Part shown: piece after piece, positions 61,201-64,000 of the stretch
How the letters are laid out: each line of letters begins with the position of its first letter
Numbering within the stretch: position 1 is the first letter of the stretch
From: Alcaligenes ammonioxydans
GTDB lineage: Bacteria; Pseudomonadota; Gammaproteobacteria; Burkholderiales; Burkholderiaceae_B
Reading direction: 5' to 3'
Length of the DNA: 64,000 nucleotides
NCBI RefSeq assembly: GCF_019343455.1
Contig: NZ_CP049362.1
Location: forward strand, 2,604,001-2,668,000
Translations under genes and position numbers: made by a program
The notes under the pieces: model-generated
What the model was told of the DNA's origin: nothing
The model's input: the letters and a program-made list of their open reading frames with translations, nothing else
Databases searched by the model: none

Positions 61201-61686
61201 TCAGGCTCGATACAGCAAGGCGACTGAAGTCACCGCGATCCCTTCCTGGCGCCCCACAAAGCCAATGGCCTCGTTTGTTTTACCCTTGATATTCACACTG
61301 CCGGGTTCCAGTTGCAGATCGGCCTCGATATTGGCCACCATCGCCGCAGCATGGGGAGCGATCTTGGGTTTTTGCGCATGAATCGTGGCATCCACATTCC
61401 CTACCAACCAGCCCGCAGCACGTACCTGTTCATAAGCATGACGCAGCAGCACGCGGCTATCGGCACCCTTGTATTTCGGATCGGTGTCGGGGAAATGGCG
61501 GCCAATATCCCCCAGGCCCGCAGCACCCAGGATGGCATCGGTAATGGCATGCAGCAAGGCATCGGCATCCGAATGCCCCATCAAGCCATGCGTATGCGGG
61601 ATGGTGACACCGCCCAGAATCAAGGGTCGGCCTTCGCACAGCACATGCACATCAAAACCTTGTCCTACGCGAATCGGCATGCTCAT
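61201..61686 (-). CDS. ispF: 2-C-methyl-D-erythritol 2,4-cyclodiphosphate synthase
   Basis: IspF catalyses the fifth step of the MEP isoprenoid pathway. The zinc ligands are in [12 protein letters not shown], and [20 protein letters not shown] is diagnostic. I start at the ATG at 61684-61686, which overlaps the ispD stop (ATGA) and has GGAG eight bases upstream, giving 161 residues. A downstream ATG at 61680 is the alternative. It is coupled to ispD. Confidence 0.96.
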   Translation of the reverse strand: MSMPIRVGQGFDVHVLCEGRPLILGGVTIPHTHGLMGHSDADALLHAITDAILGAAGLGDIGRHFPDTDPKYKGADSRVLLRHAYEQVRAAGWLVGNVDATIHAQKPKIAPHAAAMVANIEADLQLEPGSVNIKGKTNEAIGFVGRQEGIAVTSVALLYRA

Positions 61687-62384
61687 AACCATTTCTCCAT
61701 CAGTTCAAAATCTTCAGGCCAGGTGACTTTAAAATTCCGCGCCGAACCCAAGATTAATAAGGGTCGGCTACCCGCCAATTCCATGGCGCTGGCTTCATCC
61801 GTCACCGCAAAACCCTGTTCTTTAGCCACCAGCAAGGCCTCACGCAAGGCGTGGGCGGGAAACAGCTGGGGAGTCTGCGCTAGCCACAGCCCGTCCCTGT
61901 CCACCGTTTCCTGTACCGCGACCGGCTCGGTGGGGGTTGCGCGCTTGACCGTATCAGCAACGGGTAAAGCCAGCAAACCACCGCGTCGCGCTTGCAAGCA
62001 GGTATCAATCAGGCGCGCCAGGACTTGCTTGGGCAAACCGGGGCGCGCAGCATCATGAACCAGAACCCAGGCTTGCTCGTCCTTATCCAGGCTCTGCAAG
62101 GTATTGAGCACCGTTTCAGCCCGCGTTTGCCCACCACAAGGCAGACAGACCGTGCGCGGCAAATCTTGCAGTGCGTCGGCGGCCCAGATGTCACCGGGGG
62201 CCACAGCCACCCGCACCTGGCTGATACGTTCATCGGCCAGCAAAGCCTGTACCGAGCGGCGCAACATGGGCTGCCCGCCCAGCAAACGGTATTGCTTGGG
62301 CAAGCCTTGTGCCTTCGTGGCAGAATCCAGGGCGCGCGAGCCGATGCCGGCAGCTGGAACAATTGCAATCAAGGTAGTCTTCAT
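61683..62384 (-). CDS. ispD: 2-C-methyl-D-erythritol 4-phosphate cytidylyltransferase
   Basis: IspD makes CDP-methylerythritol. The 233-residue protein has the CTP-binding loop [12 protein letters not shown], then [15 protein letters not shown], and the family motif [20 protein letters not shown]. It overlaps ispF. Its start lies only 17 bp from the divergent mfd start. Confidence 0.96.
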   Translation of the reverse strand: MKTTLIAIVPAAGIGSRALDSATKAQGLPKQYRLLGGQPMLRRSVQALLADERISQVRVAVAPGDIWAADALQDLPRTVCLPCGGQTRAETVLNTLQSLDKDEQAWVLVHDAARPGLPKQVLARLIDTCLQARRGGLLALPVADTVKRATPTEPVAVQETVDRDGLWLAQTPQLFPAHALREALLVAKEQGFAVTDEASAMELAGSRPLLILGSARNFKVTWPEDFELMEKWL

Positions 62385-62401
62385 AGGTGGGTGATTTTAT
62401 A

Positions 62402-64000
62402 ATGACAATCCTGATGGAAACCGAAAAACAGCACTCCCTGTCCCTGCCCAGCACCCAAGATGTGCTGGCTGCCCTACGTCCTGGTCAACGCTACACGCAA
62501 CCCATGCCTCCGGGCTCCGGGGATGCCTGCCTGATTGCCGACCTGGCCCGCCAGCATAAGGCGCCTATTCTGGTGCTTTGCGCCGACCCCTTGACTGCCC
62601 AAAGGCTGGCCGAGGAAATCCTGTTGTTTGGCCCCGCCCTGCGCGTGCGCCAGTTGCCGGACTGGGAAACGCTGCCCTACGATAGCTTCTCCCCTCATCA
62701 GGACCTGATCTCAGAGCGCCTGCGCACCTTGCATGCCTTGACCATGCACGAAGTCGATGTACTGACCGTCCCGGTCACAACCGCCCTGTATCGGCTGGCG
62801 CCACCTTCTTTTCTGGCGGCCTATACCTTTTCCTTCCGTCAGGGTGATGAACTGGATGAAGCGCAGCTACGCGCCCAGTTGATGCTGGCCAATTACACGC
62901 ACATGACCCAAGTCAGTGCCCCGGGCGAATTCAGCATCCGCGGCGGTCTGATTGACCTGTTTCCAATGGGTTCCGTGCTGCCCTACCGTCTGGACCTGTT
63001 CGACAACGAGATCGAAAGCATACGCAGCTTTGATATCGATACCCAGCGCAGCCTCTATCCGGTCAAGGAAATTCAGCTATTACCCGGTCGCGAGTTCCCC
63101 ATGGACGAAGAAGCGCGCACCCAGTTTCGGGCCCGTTTCCGCGAGTTCTTTGAGGGTGATCCGTCGCGCGCCCTGCCCTATAAGGACGTAGGCAACGGCA
63201 TTGCCTTTGCGGGCATTGAATACTACCTGCCGCTGTTCTTTGAAGAAACGGCGACCTTGATGGACTACGTGCCAGAAGGCAGCCTGGTGATCACGCACGG
63301 GGACGCGCAAAACGCCATCGCCCGATTCCAAAGTGATACGCACAGCCGCTTCTCGTTCCTGAAGAACGACCGTGAACGCCCGATCCTGCCACCTGAAAGC
63401 CTGTTTCTGTCCGATGAGCAGTTTTTCAATGGCATCAAGCCTTTCTGCCGTCTGAGCCTGAGTGCTCAGGCCGACAATCAGCCGATTGCTCACCCGGACT
63501 TTGAAGCCTTGCCCGTCGTGGCGGTCAACCGACGGGATAAAGACCCGCTGGCCCAACTGCGGCAAGAAGTCCTGGACCCGAGAAATCGCACCGTCTTGTG
63601 CGCCGACTCGGCTGGCCGGCGGGAAACACTGCTGCAAATGCTGCGCGAGCACAATCTGACGCCCGCGTCAGACTGCCAGAACCTGACGGATTTTCTGCAG
63701 TCAGACGCGGCTTTTGCCTTGGTCGTTGCGCCCTTGTCTCGCGGCTTTGCCCTGATTCATGACAATCTGAGCCTGCTCACCGAAAATGATCTCTACCCTA
63801 CCCAGACACGCACGCAAAGCAGCCGCCGCCGCAACGAACGCAGCAGCGATGTCGAGGCCATGGTGCGGGACTTGTCCGAGCTGCGTGAAGGTGACCCGGT
63901 AGTCCATGCCGAGCATGGCATTGGCCGCTATTGCGGCCTGAAAGAAATGGATTTGGGTGAAGGCCCGGTCGAGTTTCTGCATCTGGAGTACGCCAAAGGC
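62402..64000 (+). CDS. mfd: Transcription-repair coupling factor Mfd (5' part, runs off window)
   Basis: Mfd removes stalled RNA polymerase and recruits UvrA. 533 codons are open to the window edge. The UvrB-like N-terminal region shows RQLPDWETLPYDSFSPHQDL, VSAPGEFSIRGGLIDLFPMG and YRLDLFDNEIESIRSFD. The last visible segment, LREGDPVVHAEHGIGRY, is the start of the CarD-like polymerase-interaction domain. The helicase motor lies beyond 64000. An alternative start is the ATG at 62414. Confidence 0.95.
   Translation, partial: MTILMETEKQHSLSLPSTQDVLAALRPGQRYTQPMPPGSGDACLIADLARQHKAPILVLCADPLTAQRLAEEILLFGPALRVRQLPDWETLPYDSFSPHQDLISERLRTLHALTMHEVDVLTVPVTTALYRLAPPSFLAAYTFSFRQGDELDEAQLRAQLMLANYTHMTQVSAPGEFSIRGGLIDLFPMGSVLPYRLDLFDNEIESIRSFDIDTQRSLYPVKEIQLLPGREFPMDEEARTQFRARFREFFEGDPSRALPYKDVGNGIAFAGIEYYLPLFFEETATLMDYVPEGSLVITHGDAQNAIARFQSDTHSRFSFLKNDRERPILPPESLFLSDEQFFNGIKPFCRLSLSAQADNQPIAHPDFEALPVVAVNRRDKDPLAQLRQEVLDPRNRTVLCADSAGRRETLLQMLREHNLTPASDCQNLTDFLQSDAAFALVVAPLSRGFALIHDNLSLLTENDLYPTQTRTQSSRRRNERSSDVEAMVRDLSELREGDPVVHAEHGIGRYCGLKEMDLGEGPVEFLHLEYAKG

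Overview
The window is a chromosomal segment of a betaproteobacterium of the family Alcaligenaceae, most likely Alcaligenes or a close relative. The evidence is gene order shared with Bordetella-type genomes (yceD-rpmF-plsX-fabHDG-acpP-fabF-rpoE-mucABD-lepA-lepB-rnc-era-recO), an RNase E with an Arg-rich and Ala/Glu/Pro-rich tail, and moderately high GC content. It is mainly core genome. I saw no insertion sequence, prophage, CRISPR array, rRNA or tRNA. The species assignment is inference.

Layout. (1) 0.2-17.5 kb, all on the minus strand: a near-continuous run that reads yceD, rpmF and plsX, then fatty-acid synthesis (fabH, fabD, fabG, acpP, fabF), a YgfX-like membrane protein, the envelope-stress set (rpoE, rseA, rseB, mucD), and lepA, lepB, rnc, era and recO. 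It ends with a PIN-domain protein and a RarD-like permease. (2) 17.8-19.9 kb, plus strand: a Maf/YceF pyrophosphatase, an RsmI-like methylase and an AmiD-like lipoprotein amidase. (3) 20-23.2 kb, minus: the MsrPQ periplasmic methionine sulfoxide reductase, a HAD phosphatase and rluC. Divergent from these is rne (23.7-27.0 kb), which has a 488-bp leader. (4) 27.0-27.9 kb: a gene-poor spacer holding a striking palindromic element of about 235 bp. (5) 27.9-33.3 kb, minus: accD, a frameshifted trpA, trpB and relA. (6) 33.4-40.5 kb, mixed strands: a flavodoxin-like protein, pncB, fdxA, an intracellular PHB depolymerase, rsxB-nth, an orphan LivF-like ABC protein that has lost its catalytic residues, and ompW. 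(7) 40.5-45.4 kb, minus: a branched-chain-amino-acid-type ABC importer in which LivM and LivG are fused. (8) 45.8-47.8 kb, plus: msrB, yciB, a BolA-like gene and a PpiC-type foldase. (9) 48-54.7 kb, minus: ligA, zipA and smc. (10) 55.2-64 kb: lplT, a family-4-type uracil-DNA glycosylase, a TsaB-RimI fusion, ompR-envZ, ispDF, and the 5' part of mfd, which runs off the window.

How it fits together. Most genes form functional blocks: acyl-chain supply and phospholipid entry (plsX/fab/acpP/accD/lplT), sigma-E envelope stress control, RNA processing (rnc, rne, rluC), DNA maintenance (recO, ligA, smc, nth, udg, mfd), oxidized-methionine repair (msrPQ, msrB) and nutrient stress or storage (relA, phaZ). 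Stop/start overlaps of 1 to 8 bp are common, so many neighbours are probably translationally coupled.

The most unusual items are the rod-like palindrome between rne and accD, the pseudo-ATPase-like LivF homologue with an intact ribosome binding site, the one-base trpA frameshift in a C/G homopolymer, and a CTGC-N3-GCAG palindrome upstream of the PHB depolymerase.
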